From Vulcanimicrobiota bacterium (GTDB lineage: Bacteria > Vulcanimicrobiota > Vulcanimicrobiia > Vulcanimicrobiales > Vulcanimicrobiaceae), in NCBI GenBank assembly GCA_003161435.1, contig PMOS01000044.1, forward strand, positions 1 to 64,000: a stretch of 64,000 bases of DNA, in the 5' to 3' direction. The notes below the pieces were generated by a model that saw only the letters and a list, made by a program, of their open reading frames with translations, was not told the origin of the DNA and made no database searches. Each line of letters opens with the position of its first letter. Position 1 is the first letter of the stretch. Positions 16,350 to 25,077 of the stretch are shown here, one piece after another. The translations under genes and the position numbers were made by a program.

Positions 16350-17486
16350 GTGCTGCTCGCCATCCTGTCCGCCCTCGAAGCCGCGGCCGGCGTGCACGCG
16401 GTTTCGCGTATGGTCGCGACCGCGGGCGGCGCGCCGCTCGCGAGCGCCGCGGCACCGGCGCCCGGAACGATCGCGGCGATCGTCCCGACGCTCGACGAAG
16501 AACGGCGCGTCGGCCGCGCGCTCGCCGCACTGGCGGCGTGCGGTGCCGAGGTCGGTGAGATCCTCGTGGTCGACGGGGGCTCATCCGACCGCACGCGTGA
16601 CGTCGTCGACGCGGCGGCGCGGCTCGACCCGCGCGTCCGCCTGCTGGCCGCGCCGCGGTCGCCGCCCGGCTGGAACGGCAAGGCCTGGAACCTGCAGGTC
16701 GGACTGCACGCCACGTCCGCGCCATGGATCGCAACGGTCGACGCCGACGTCCGCGTCGGCCCGGCGCTGCTCGGCGACGCGGTCGCTCGGGCGCAGACAG
16801 ACGGTCTGACCGCGCTCAGCGTCGCGACGCGTCAAGAGCTGCCCGACGCCGCGACCGCGCTGCTGCACCCCGCGCTGCTCGCGACCCTCGTCTACCGCGC
16901 AGGGCTGCCGAACGTCGCGACCGGCGATCCGGCCAAGGTTCAGGCCAACGGACAGGTGATGGTCGCGCGGCGCAGCGCGCTGTTGGCGAGCGCTGCGTTC
17001 CACGCGGCGCGCGCCTCGCGCTGCGAGGACGTCACGACGGCGCGTGTCCTCGCCGCCGCCGGCGGTCGCGTCGGCTTCTACGAAGGCGACGCCGTCGTGC
17101 GGATGCACGAGTCGTGGCGGGAATGCGCCGTGGGCTGGCCCCGCTCGCTCACGCTGCGCGACGGCTTCGTTCCGCCGGCGCGTCTGGCGCTGGCGCTCGG
17201 CGAGCTGCTGTTCGCCCAGGCGCTGCCGCTCCCGACGCTGATCCTGCTGCTGGCATTGGGCGAGCGGGTACCGTTCGGACGCGCCGCGACGGCGGTTGCG
17301 GTCGCGCTGACCCTGACCCGGATCGGCGTGCTGGCCGGAACGCGCCGCGCCTACGTCCGTCCGCCGTTCGCCTATTGGCTCTCGCCGCTCGCCGATCTGC
17401 CCGCCGTTGCACTGCTGATCCGCAGCGCGCTGCGTAGGCGGCACGTCTGGCGCGGTCGCCTCTTGGTGACGGAGTCCGCCGGGTGA
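16350..17486 (+). CDS. Family 2 glycosyltransferase, carotenoid CruC/CruG type
   Basis: 378 residues. GT-A domain: AIVPTLDEERRVGRAL at the start, ILVVDGGSSDRT, WNGKAWNLQVG, VDADVRVGP (D-x-D, ~130-138) and SRCEDVTTARVL (E-D). At least two or three C-terminal membrane helices follow (LALALGELLFAQALPLP, LLLALG). Its stop overlaps the start of cruF (GTGA), and the CruF neighbour suggests it glycosylates the 1'- or 2'-hydroxyl of a carotenoid, as CruG does in Synechococcus and CruC in green sulfur bacteria. The GTG start is tentative; a few alternative starts exist nearby. Confidence 0.75.
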   Translation: MLLAILSALEAAAGVHAVSRMVATAGGAPLASAAAPAPGTIAAIVPTLDEERRVGRALAALAACGAEVGEILVVDGGSSDRTRDVVDAAARLDPRVRLLAAPRSPPGWNGKAWNLQVGLHATSAPWIATVDADVRVGPALLGDAVARAQTDGLTALSVATRQELPDAATALLHPALLATLVYRAGLPNVATGDPAKVQANGQVMVARRSALLASAAFHAARASRCEDVTTARVLAAAGGRVGFYEGDAVVRMHESWRECAVGWPRSLTLRDGFVPPARLALALGELLFAQALPLPTLILLLALGERVPFGRAATAVAVALTLTRIGVLAGTRRAYVRPPFAYWLSPLADLPAVALLIRSALRRRHVWRGRLLVTESAG

Positions 17487-18325
17487 GCCGTATCGCTTGG
17501 GCCTTCACCGGCCTGCACGCGTGCGCGCTGGTGCTCGGCCTGTTCGGAATCCTCGTCGCGATACCGCATCCCGAGCTGTGGGCGCACAGCGCGAGCGGGA
17601 TGGCATTCTTCACGTTGGCGATCGACAAGACGGGCGGCACCGCAATGTTCCTGGGCGCGCTCGCCATGCTGGCCTATGGATGGTCGGCACTGGGCCCGCG
17701 CCGGACCCTGCTGTTCTTTCTCGCGGCGACCGTGCTGTCGGCGACGGCCGAGCTGACCGGCACCAAGACCGGCTGGCCGTTCGGCGGTTACGAGTACACG
17801 AACTTCCTGGGACCCAAGCTTCTCGGGCGCGTCCCCATCGCGGTGCCGCTGTCGTGGTTCTACATGGGCTTTGCGTCGTTCGTGCTGGCCGACGCGTTCG
17901 CCGCGCGGCGGGCGCGGCGGCACCGGACCCTTACCGCGATTCTGCTCGGGACATGGCTGCTCACGGCTTGGGATCTGGTCCTCGACCCGTCGATGGCGGC
18001 TCCGCAGATGCAGTACGTTCACTTCTGGATCTGGCACGAGACCGGGCCGTACTTCGGAATGCCGTTGCGCAACCTGGCCGGCTGGCTTGCGACCGGGCTG
18101 CTGTTCATCGCCGTCGGCCGGGCGCTGTGGAACGAGCGCGTCGCGCCGGCGCCGTCGGTTATGCTGCCGTTCGTCGTGTACGCCATCAACGTAGGCTGGT
18201 CGATGGTGCTCGCGGTTACCGCCGGGATGTGGCCGACCGCGCTGGCCGCGATCGCGCTAGCCCTGGTGCCGGCCGTGCTGTGCCTGCAGGCCGCGCCGGC
18301 CTTGCGTCCGGCCGCCGTTCGTTGA
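17483..18325 (+). CDS. cruF: CruF-type carotenoid 1',2'-hydratase
   Basis: 280 residues, about seven or eight membrane helices, matching the PF04240 carotenoid synthesis family. Conserved features include ATAELTGTKTGWPFGGYEYT, a FASFVLAD helix, WDLVLDPSM and YFGMPLRNLAGW. CruF adds water across the 1',2' double bond of a monocyclic or acyclic carotenoid end group and so creates the hydroxyl that is then glycosylated. GTG start overlaps the glycosyltransferase stop; the TGA stop overlaps the acyltransferase TTG. No crtB or crtI is in the window, so the parent carotenoid is made elsewhere. Confidence 0.88.
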   Translation: MSRIAWAFTGLHACALVLGLFGILVAIPHPELWAHSASGMAFFTLAIDKTGGTAMFLGALAMLAYGWSALGPRRTLLFFLAATVLSATAELTGTKTGWPFGGYEYTNFLGPKLLGRVPIAVPLSWFYMGFASFVLADAFAARRARRHRTLTAILLGTWLLTAWDLVLDPSMAAPQMQYVHFWIWHETGPYFGMPLRNLAGWLATGLLFIAVGRALWNERVAPAPSVMLPFVVYAINVGWSMVLAVTAGMWPTALAAIALALVPAVLCLQAAPALRPAAVR

Positions 18326-18999
18326 GCTACCCACCGATCGGCGCGATCGGGCCACGGCTCTTGGCGTGGTGGTCGCTGCGAACGCAGACCGCGTCGGTCC
18401 AGATCGAAGGGCTCGAGCACGTGCCGTCGACCGGCGCGGTTCTGCTCGTGTCGCGCCACGTGCACCATCTCCTCGACGGCGCGGTGCTCATCCATTACGT
18501 CCGCCGGACGATCCACATCGTCGTCGGCTTGGACTGGACCGTCGACGCGCGCCAACGCCGTTGGATGGAGCGTGCGTGCCGGTGGGCCGGCTGGCCGGTC
18601 ATCCTGCGACCGCAAACCGCCGCCGCCGGCGGGGCTTATTCAACGGACGAGGTCGCGAGTTACCTGCGTTCGGGGCTGCGCGAGGCGGCGGCGCTACTGC
18701 GCGACGAGCGCGTCGTCGTCGTTTTTCCCGAAGGCTATCCGCTCATCGAGCCGGCTCGCGCGCATGTCGCCGCGCGGCCGCAAGACGACGGGGCAATGCT
18801 GCCGTTCGCCGGCGGGTTTCGCAGCGTCGTGCAGCTCGCCGAGCGCTACGGCGCCCGCGACGTCGCGATCGTCCCGGTCGGTTTCGCCTACAAACGCCGA
18901 GGATCGAAGTGGCGGATTCGCGCTCGCTTCGGTGCGCCGATGGACGCGGATTCGCCGGTCGAGGCCGTCGAGAGCGCGGTCCGCGAGCTCTCGCGCTAA
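18322..18999 (+). CDS. PlsC-like acyltransferase, probable carotenoid-glycoside acyltransferase
   Basis: 225 residues. SRHVHHLLDG stands where PlsC proteins have the catalytic H-x4-D, but the spacing is H-x5-D or H-x3-D, so the motif is not canonical. The second motif VVVFPEGYPL (F-P-E-G) is intact. The start is TTG 18322-18324, overlapping the cruF stop (TTGA); no nearer ATG fits. In green sulfur bacteria CruD acylates the sugar of a carotenoid glucoside. The three-gene order here (glycosyltransferase, hydratase, acyltransferase) suggests an acylated carotenoid glycoside, although phospholipid acylation cannot be excluded. Confidence 0.7.
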   Translation: MSYPPIGAIGPRLLAWWSLRTQTASVQIEGLEHVPSTGAVLLVSRHVHHLLDGAVLIHYVRRTIHIVVGLDWTVDARQRRWMERACRWAGWPVILRPQTAAAGGAYSTDEVASYLRSGLREAAALLRDERVVVVFPEGYPLIEPARAHVAARPQDDGAMLPFAGGFRSVVQLAERYGARDVAIVPVGFAYKRRGSKWRIRARFGAPMDADSPVEAVESAVRELSR

Positions 19000-19009
19000 C
19001 CGCTGGCGG

Positions 19010-19387
19010 TCAGTCGCAGCGCGGGTCGGTGAACGAACCGCGTTTGCGCGCCGCGAGCAACGCGTCGGTGATCTCCCCGGGGCCCGAGCGCTTGGAAAGC
19101 ACGCAATTGGCGCCGGCGAACCGGAGTCGATCGGCGCGAGCGCCCTGGCGATCGGTGTAGGCGCAGATGAAGGCCCGCGGTAGGGCGGCGCGCATGGCGC
19201 TCACCGCGTCGGCGGGATCGACGTCGAGAAAATCGGTGTCGACGAACAGCGCCTCGGGCCGGCTGGCCCGGATATCGTCGACGTCCAGCGTCGGGGCGAC
19301 CCGCACGACCCGGAGCTCGGCACCAGCCAGCACGTCACTCAAGTAGGGAATGAAGAGTGACTGCGGCTCTACGACGTAGGAATCCAC
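19010..19387 (-). CDS. Stand-alone receiver-like domain protein
   Basis: 125 residues, a single CheY-like fold with no output domain. Probable phospho-acceptor D50 (EALFVDTD) and conserved Lys ~99 (VLSKRS). The first acidic pair is replaced by E-P (VVEPQSLF), so metal binding may be altered. Its N-terminus resembles that of the next regulator (VIEGQALF), which suggests related regulators. GTG start with GGAG four bases upstream. It lies near the exopolysaccharide locus and may act in that signalling, but no partner is visible. Confidence 0.65.
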   Translation of the reverse strand: MDSYVVEPQSLFIPYLSDVLAGAELRVVRVAPTLDVDDIRASRPEALFVDTDFLDVDPADAVSAMRAALPRAFICAYTDRQGARADRLRFAGANCVLSKRSGPGEITDALLAARKRGSFTDPRCD

Positions 19388-19481
19388 AGTTCTCCGTACC
19401 GCTTACCGCCGCCGTCCTAACGAGGGCATGGGTCCTAGCCGGCAGGCAGTCTCTTAGCCCATCACCGATTCGAGCGACCGC

Positions 19482-20153
19482 CTAGGCGAGCCCGGTTTTG
19501 ATCGCGTGCACCGCGGCTTGGGTCCGCGCGGTGATGTTGAGCTTCGCGAAGATGCGGCTGATGTGGTTCTTGACCGTCTTCTCGGAGAGGTGGAGCTGTG
19601 CGCTGATCTCTTTGTTCGACATCCCGCGGGCGATCAGGCGGATGATCTCGGTTTCGCGGACTGAGAGCTCGTTCTGGGCGGTGCGGCCGAAGCCGTTCGA
19701 ACGGCGCTTGAGGACGCCGCCGGCGACGCGCGGGTCGACATACGGATGACCGCTCGCGACGCTCTTGACGGCGCGCATCAGCTCGGCCGGGAGGATGTCC
19801 TTGACGACGTAGCCGTCCGCACCGGCGCTCAGGCAGCGCTGCATCACCTCGGGTTGAACGTGCGTCGAGAGCACGCAGACCTTCGCTTGGGGCGCGAGCT
19901 CGCGGCAGGTCCGCATCGCCTCGGAGAACTCCTGATTGTGACCGTCTAGGTCCAGGACGATCAGGTCGGGCCGGAGGCGGCGCAACGGCGCGTTCGCGAC
20001 GCAGTCGGAATCGCCGACGACTTCAATGTCGCTATCGCTCGCCAGCACTTGGCACAACGCCTTGCCGAAGAGGGCTTGGCCCTCGATGACGAGGACGCGG
20101 ACCGGCTTCGTGAGCGACGGGGTGGTGGCGGTGGCGACAATCGTGTTCAGCAT
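19482..20153 (-). CDS. NarL/FixJ-family response regulator
   Basis: 223 residues. Receiver domain ~17-135 with phospho-acceptor D68 (LIVLDLDG) and Lys ~118 (YVVKDILP). The usual acidic pair is E24-G25, which is atypical. A LuxR HTH lies at ~158-223 (LSVRETEIIRLIARGMSNKEISAQL, then SEKTVKNHISRIFAKL). The start ATG 20151-20153 is preceded by a GAGGAAAG-like ribosome site. No histidine kinase is adjacent. Its place beside the capsule/exopolysaccharide genes suggests it regulates them. Confidence 0.88.
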   Translation of the reverse strand: MLNTIVATATTPSLTKPVRVLVIEGQALFGKALCQVLASDSDIEVVGDSDCVANAPLRRLRPDLIVLDLDGHNQEFSEAMRTCRELAPQAKVCVLSTHVQPEVMQRCLSAGADGYVVKDILPAELMRAVKSVASGHPYVDPRVAGGVLKRRSNGFGRTAQNELSVRETEIIRLIARGMSNKEISAQLHLSEKTVKNHISRIFAKLNITARTQAAVHAIKTGLA

Positions 20154-20355
20154 CGTGCTGCTTTCCTCAAGTCCTTTGGGTAAGGGCCGTTTGGGCTAAC
20201 CCCGGCATACATACTGTCGCCTGAACGGGGACCGAATGCACTCCCCATATTTGAGGGTTCTTGGGGCTAAAAGGCCTCCGCGGGGACATCGGAGCGGGTT
20301 TTGGCGGTTCCAAGGGGGCGTGAGGCCTCCGAGCTGAACGGAAACGATCAGCATC
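20154..20355. promoter_or_regulatory. Divergent intergenic region between two LuxR-type regulators
   Basis: 202 bases between divergent starts at 20153 (-) and 20356 (+); it must hold both promoters. No clear -35/-10 pair was found. It contains the 10-mer GGACCGAATG, which also occurs in the intergenic region upstream of the exopolysaccharide operon (near 37223). No coding sequence is seen. Confidence 0.4.
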
Positions 20356-21339
20356 GTGCGCACTCGACGAACCTCGCCGGCCGCCGCCGTCATCACCGCC
20401 GTCCCCGAGGCCGACCGCGCTCGCGCCTTCGTGGCCGAGCTGCGCACCCGGGTCAAGGCGACCTACGTCGTGTTCAGCCGCTACGATCAATCCGGGCTCC
20501 AGACCGAGATGGTGCTGGGCGACGACCACGCCAACCCGGCGCGCCAGGCCGAATGGCTCCAGGCCGAGCGGCTCCTCCAGTCGCGCTCGGAGGCGCCGCT
20601 CCCGCGCGTCACCGACGCGATGATCGCGCTGAATGGGATGCGCGGTTTGGTGGCGGTCTACGGCGTCGACCGTACGATCTTCGGCCTGGCGATCGTCGCC
20701 CGGCCTCGCGCCTTCACCTCCGAGGAGCGACAGGAGCTCGAAACCACCCTGCGCACCGGGTCAGAGCTGATGCGCCGGCTCTCGACGTTCGAAGGCGAGC
20801 AAACCGCGCAGGAGCGCACGGCCGAACGCGCTTCGCCGGCGCAATACGTGCTGCGCCGCGATTTCACGGTCGAGTCTCGCTGGATTCCGGACGACGATCC
20901 CAACGACGTGTTGCAGAGCATCCTCGAATTGTCGGGCGATGGTCTCCCGCCGGTGGTGGAAAACGCGGTCCGCGCGATCACCGCCTCCTGGACCGGCGAC
21001 CCCGCGACTTGGATGCCGGAGACGGTGGTGCCGCTCCCGTTCATGGTCGTGCGCGTCGCGCCGCTGACGGGAACGGGCGGCGCCAAGATCGGCGTGCTGG
21101 TCGAACGCTACCGCTCGCGCAACCCGCTGCGCTTGGCGGCCGAGAAGTTCGCCATGAGCTCGCGCGAGCTCGAGGTGCTCTCGCTCGTCCTCAAGGGCTT
21201 CGGCACGCCCCAAATCGCCAACGCGCTCGACATCGCCGAGTCGACCGCCCACGACCACATCAAACGCATGATGCTCAAGACCCGCGCCCGCAACCGCGTC
21301 GAGCTCGCCGCCAAAACCCTCGGCTGGCGCGGCGCCTAG
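20356..21339 (+). CDS. LuxR-type transcriptional regulator with N-terminal sensory region
   Basis: 327 residues, GTG start at 20356. Residues ~15-150 look like a GAF/PAS-type sensor (alternating strands and helices: VKATYVVFSRYDQSG, RTIFGLAIVARPR). A middle region ~160-250 is unassigned. A C-terminal LuxR HTH (~262-325: MSSRELEVLSLVLKGFGTPQIANAL, TAHDHIKRMMLK) binds DNA. The ligand is unknown. It is divergent from the response regulator and immediately upstream of the convergent exopolysaccharide genes. Confidence 0.75.
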   Translation: MRTRRTSPAAAVITAVPEADRARAFVAELRTRVKATYVVFSRYDQSGLQTEMVLGDDHANPARQAEWLQAERLLQSRSEAPLPRVTDAMIALNGMRGLVAVYGVDRTIFGLAIVARPRAFTSEERQELETTLRTGSELMRRLSTFEGEQTAQERTAERASPAQYVLRRDFTVESRWIPDDDPNDVLQSILELSGDGLPPVVENAVRAITASWTGDPATWMPETVVPLPFMVVRVAPLTGTGGAKIGVLVERYRSRNPLRLAAEKFAMSSRELEVLSLVLKGFGTPQIANALDIAESTAHDHIKRMMLKTRARNRVELAAKTLGWRGA

Positions 21340-21351
21340 CCGATCGTTCGC

Positions 21352-21374
21352 GCTTCGACTTCGCTCAGCGTGAC
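21352..21374. repeat. REP-like intergenic element (variant copy)
   Basis: GCTTCGACTTCGCTCAGCG followed by TGAC lies in the short gap between two convergent genes. Related sequences occur at 43818-43844 and 59182-59200. This class of short intergenic element is widespread in GC-rich bacteria. Confidence 0.6.
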
Positions 21375-21415
21375 ATCGAACCGGCATGACGTCGAACGAG
21401 GGTGACGTCGACCAG

Positions 21416-23602
21416 CTATGCGGTGTTGGGGAGCTCTTTGAGGGCGGGGATGCCGGAGGCGAAGTAGTCGCTGTAATCGTCGACTTTGGTGGTCGAACGG
21501 TTCACGACGGTGCCGATCAGATCGTGGACGCCGACCGCTTCGAGCCGGGCAATCGCCTTGCGGGTCGAGCGCATGTCGGTCTGGCCGGCCGAGACGATCA
21601 GCACGGTGCCGTCGGTCTTCGCCGCAACGATCGCCGCGTCGAACACGGGGACGAGCGCGGGCGCGTCGACGATCACGGTGACGTAACGCTCGCGCGCCTC
21701 GCGCAGCAGCGCATCGAAGCGATTGGACTGCAGCAGCTTGATCGGGTTGGGCGAGTGCGTGCCGCTGGTGAGCACGTCGACGCCGGGGCGGTCGGTGCGC
21801 TGCACCGCCTGAGCGAACGACGCGCGTCCGACCAGGATGTCGCTCAAGCCGATCTCGTTGGGGACTTCGAACTTGCGATGCAGCGACGGCCGGCGCATGT
21901 CGGCGTCGATCACCAGCACGCGCGCCTCGCGCTCGATGCTCGACACGGCGATCTCGCCGAATGCGCCCGCGACGTTCATCGCGACGGTCGATTTGCCGTC
22001 GCCCTTGAGCGGGCTGGTGATGGTGACCGTCCGCAACGGACGATCGGTGCTGTAGCGCATCGCGAGCACGAGCTGGAAGTACGACTCGAGCGCCGCGTTG
22101 CGCACGTTGACCGGGATCGCCGCCGCGCCGTCGCCCGAGGGCAGCATCGGCACCGAGGCGAGCACCGGCAGCTGCAGGTCGTTCTCGACGTCGCGCTCGT
22201 CGCGGATTCGGCCGTCGAACCATTCGATCAGGAAGACGATGCCCAGCGCGAGCAACAGCCCGACCAATGCCGCGACGAGCAGGTTGACGAGCAGGTGCGG
22301 CGTCTTGATCGCGAGCGCGGACGACGCCGGCGCGGTGACCGTCACATCGCTGATCCCCGTCGCGCGCGACACCGTCGCGTCGTTGTACTTCTGCTGCAGC
22401 GCGTTGTAGACGTCTTCGTCGAGCTTCGCCGTGCGCTTGAGCTCGGCCAAGCGCGCGGTTTGCGCGGGCAGCTTGGCCAACTGCGGGTTGATGTCGCTGC
22501 GCTGGCGCGCGAGGACGGTGAGCTGGGCCGCGTCGCTGGCGCTCAACGCGCGTGCGGCCGCAAGCTGCTGCGAGAGCGTCTGGTACACCGGGTTGGCGAT
22601 CGTGCTCGTCGTCGCAATGATCGTCGGCGGCGTGGCCGCGATCTGACGCTTGACTTCGGCGAGCTGCTGCTTGAGGCCGATCACCATCGGGTGCGAGTCG
22701 GTATACTGTGCCTGCGCGGTGGAGAGCTGCCCCTGGAGCTGCGCGAGCTGCGTGTTCAGTTGCAACAGCACCGGGTTCTGCGCGACGCTCGAACCGCCGC
22801 CGGTGGTCGACTTCATTCCAGCGAGCTGCGTGGAGAGCGAGCCCACCGACGCGTCCGCCTGCTCCTTCTCGAGCTGGGTCGAATTGATCTTCGCATCGAT
22901 GTTGGAGGCCGAGGTCACCACCATCGTCGTCTCGGTCGGCAGGTCGGCGATTTTGTGCGCGGTTTCGTACGTGCCGACCGCGGCCTCGGCTTGCTGCAGA
23001 TTGTGCTGCGCTTGCGGGATCTGCTTGGCGAGAAAGTCGAGCGCGCCGGTCGCCTGACCGGAAACCAGTTGTGATTCGCGAGCGACGAATACCGTGGCGA
23101 AGTCGTTGGCAATTTTCGCCGACGTATCCGGGTCGCTCCAGGTCACTTGCAACGAGATGATGTTGGTGTTGGTGACCGGCTTGACGCGCACGGCGGCCTG
23201 CAGCGTCGGCACGCTGGTCTTGAGGCCGAGGTCGTCGATGACGTGCTGTACGACCGGCGTCTCGCTGATCAGCTCGGCATACGTCTCGGCCGACTGCGCG
23301 GCGTTGGCCATCATCAGCGCGTTGAGGACCGGCAGCCCAGTCTGCGCCTGTTGCGGGGCCGAACCCGGGTTGCCCGCGATCATCTTGACGTCGGTCGTGT
23401 ACTTCTTGGGCGTGAGGATCGTGACGATGAAGACCGCGCCGATCACCCCGAGCACGATGTACGCGAACAGGTTGCGGCGGCGCGAAAGCGTGCCGACGAA
23501 GCTCTGCCACAGGGCGAACGGATCGATATCGTTCGAACGCTGCTGCGAGATCGAGCTCGCCAGCGGGATGCTGTTACCGGGTAGTCGCGCAGGTTCGTAC
23601 AT
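21416..23602 (-). CDS. Wzz-type chain-length regulator fused to BY-kinase (Wzc-like)
   Basis: 728 residues. A Wzz domain with TM1 ~44-62, a long periplasmic coiled-coil region ~90-400 (many Leu/Gln/Ala heptads, LAQLQGQLSTAQAQ), and TM2 ~420-445. The cytoplasmic tyrosine autokinase has Walker A (SPLKGDGKSTVAMN), A' (VLVIDADMRRPSLH) and Walker B (VIVDAPALVPVFDA). The tail VDDYSDYF carries two Tyr, few for a Wzc tyrosine cluster. Such proteins control polymer length and export of capsule or exopolysaccharide. It is followed 12 bp upstream by the Wza-like gene. Confidence 0.92.
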   Translation of the reverse strand: MYEPARLPGNSIPLASSISQQRSNDIDPFALWQSFVGTLSRRRNLFAYIVLGVIGAVFIVTILTPKKYTTDVKMIAGNPGSAPQQAQTGLPVLNALMMANAAQSAETYAELISETPVVQHVIDDLGLKTSVPTLQAAVRVKPVTNTNIISLQVTWSDPDTSAKIANDFATVFVARESQLVSGQATGALDFLAKQIPQAQHNLQQAEAAVGTYETAHKIADLPTETTMVVTSASNIDAKINSTQLEKEQADASVGSLSTQLAGMKSTTGGGSSVAQNPVLLQLNTQLAQLQGQLSTAQAQYTDSHPMVIGLKQQLAEVKRQIAATPPTIIATTSTIANPVYQTLSQQLAAARALSASDAAQLTVLARQRSDINPQLAKLPAQTARLAELKRTAKLDEDVYNALQQKYNDATVSRATGISDVTVTAPASSALAIKTPHLLVNLLVAALVGLLLALGIVFLIEWFDGRIRDERDVENDLQLPVLASVPMLPSGDGAAAIPVNVRNAALESYFQLVLAMRYSTDRPLRTVTITSPLKGDGKSTVAMNVAGAFGEIAVSSIEREARVLVIDADMRRPSLHRKFEVPNEIGLSDILVGRASFAQAVQRTDRPGVDVLTSGTHSPNPIKLLQSNRFDALLREARERYVTVIVDAPALVPVFDAAIVAAKTDGTVLIVSAGQTDMRSTRKAIARLEAVGVHDLIGTVVNRSTTKVDDYSDYFASGIPALKELPNTA

Positions 23603-23614
23603 CGGAATCCTTTC

Positions 23615-24595
23615 CTAGAACCCGAGCAATCGTCCGAGGATGCCGAGCAGGCCGATCGACACCGGGCTGATCCCGCGCGCCTCCGGAACGAATATTTTAT
23701 CATCCTGAACGAGGACCGGATCGTACTGCATTTCGCCCTTCTCGAGCGCCAGGTACAAGTTCACGTTATACGACGTCGTCTGTCCGGTGACGGGATCCTT
23801 GCGCGTGATGAAGACCCGGTTGAGGTCGGGGCGCGCCGCGGATTCGGCGCCGGCGCGGGCGACGGCCATCGAGAGGTGGTCGCCCCGGTTGACCTCGACG
23901 TTGCCCGGACGCGATACCGCGCCGAGCACCTGGACGCGGATCGTCTCGGCACCGGTCACGTAGATGATGGAGTTGTCTTCGAGCTCGACGTTCTGCGTCG
24001 CGTCGCCGTCGTGCAGCAGCTTCTGCAAGTTCACCGGCGTCATCGTGCCGTCTGACTGCTGGACGCGGGCGATCGGGTATTCGCCGGTCGTCATGACGCC
24101 CGACGCCGCGGCGATGGCGTCGGCGACGCGCGCGCCGCTGCGCACCTGGTACTTGCCGGGCGCCTTGACGTTCCCCAAGACCATCACGCCGATCGTCCCC
24201 TGCTGCAACATCGAGAGCGAGACGATCGGGTGCTTGAGATACTTCTTGAGCGAGGCAGCGAGAGAATCGCGCGCCTCGGCGACGGCCATTCCGCCGACCA
24301 GGACGCGGCCGACCAGCGGATACTGAATCGTCCCATCGGCCTGCACGACGGCGGTCTGGGTGAGGTCCGGATGCTCGAACACCGAGATCGAGAGCTGATC
24401 GCCGGGATGGATGACCGATGACACGGTTGCCGGACCACCGGCGGAGGCCGGCACCGGAGCCGATTGGGGAACCACCGGAGTCGGCGAGTTCAGCGGTCCG
24501 GGTTCTTGCGCTGTCGCGTGCAGGGGCATCGCGCCGAGCAGGAGGGCGGCGACAACGGCGACGACAGCGATTCGATGGGTCGAGCGAGCGGTCAT
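23615..24595 (-). CDS. Polysaccharide export protein (Wza-like, SLBB domains)
   Basis: 326 residues from ATG 24593-24595. Signal peptide (AVVAVVAALLLGAMPLHATAQ) without an obvious lipobox Cys, a Pro-rich linker, then the Poly_export domain (~65-145: VIHPGDQLSISVFEHPDL) and two SLBB segments (VLGNVKAPGKYQVRSG, VLGAVSRPGNVEVNRG). The C-terminus is short and hydrophobic (ISPVSIGLLGILGRLLGF). Wza-like proteins form the outer-membrane exit for polysaccharide. The lack of a clear lipidation site is unlike E. coli Wza. Pairs with the BY-kinase gene. Confidence 0.9.
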   Translation of the reverse strand: MTARSTHRIAVVAVVAALLLGAMPLHATAQEPGPLNSPTPVVPQSAPVPASAGGPATVSSVIHPGDQLSISVFEHPDLTQTAVVQADGTIQYPLVGRVLVGGMAVAEARDSLAASLKKYLKHPIVSLSMLQQGTIGVMVLGNVKAPGKYQVRSGARVADAIAAASGVMTTGEYPIARVQQSDGTMTPVNLQKLLHDGDATQNVELEDNSIIYVTGAETIRVQVLGAVSRPGNVEVNRGDHLSMAVARAGAESAARPDLNRVFITRKDPVTGQTTSYNVNLYLALEKGEMQYDPVLVQDDKIFVPEARGISPVSIGLLGILGRLLGF

Positions 24596-24637
24596 GACGA
24601 TTCTCTGGAATCGAGTTGGAAAAGGTGGTTCTGGAGA

Positions 24638-24997
24638 ATGGCGGCGCTGCTCGTCGCTGCAGTGCTGTTCTGGGCCGCGACGAGCGACCTTGTGTACGAA
24701 GCTACGTCCCCGGCCGAACTCTCGTTCCACATCGTGCTCCGAAAAGCATACAGCATCGCCGCCTTTGCGTTGGTCGGGTTCAGCGCCGACAAAGCGCTCG
24801 GGCCTAGCGCGCAGGCGGTCCTGCGCGCTGCGATCCTGGTCGGCTTGTACTCGGCCGCAATCGAGGTCACCCAGGACTGGCTGGGCTCCAAGGAGGGGCT
24901 CGGGTGGAACATCACCGACACGCTGTGCGGCGTCGCCGGCGGCGCACTCGGCGTCGTGGTCGCACGCCGCATCAGACGCTCGCGCAGGGGCGTCTGA
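24638..24997 (+). CDS. VanZ-like family membrane protein
   Basis: 119 residues, three or four membrane helices, with the VanZ-like C-terminal pattern IEVTQDWLG ... WNITDTLCGVAGGALG. It starts 42 bp from the divergent Wza-like gene; ATG 24638 has GGAG (24634-24637) close by, and a slightly longer start upstream is possible. VanZ-like proteins are often found in polysaccharide loci; a molecular role is not established. Confidence 0.7.
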   Translation: MAALLVAAVLFWAATSDLVYEATSPAELSFHIVLRKAYSIAAFALVGFSADKALGPSAQAVLRAAILVGLYSAAIEVTQDWLGSKEGLGWNITDTLCGVAGGALGVVVARRIRRSRRGV

Positions 24998-25077
24998 GGG
25001 TTTCGCGACGAGAATTCCGTGGGTTCATGGCTAGCTCACGACTCCTTTCGTGCCCGGCCTCCGGTCCGTCGGTGGCG

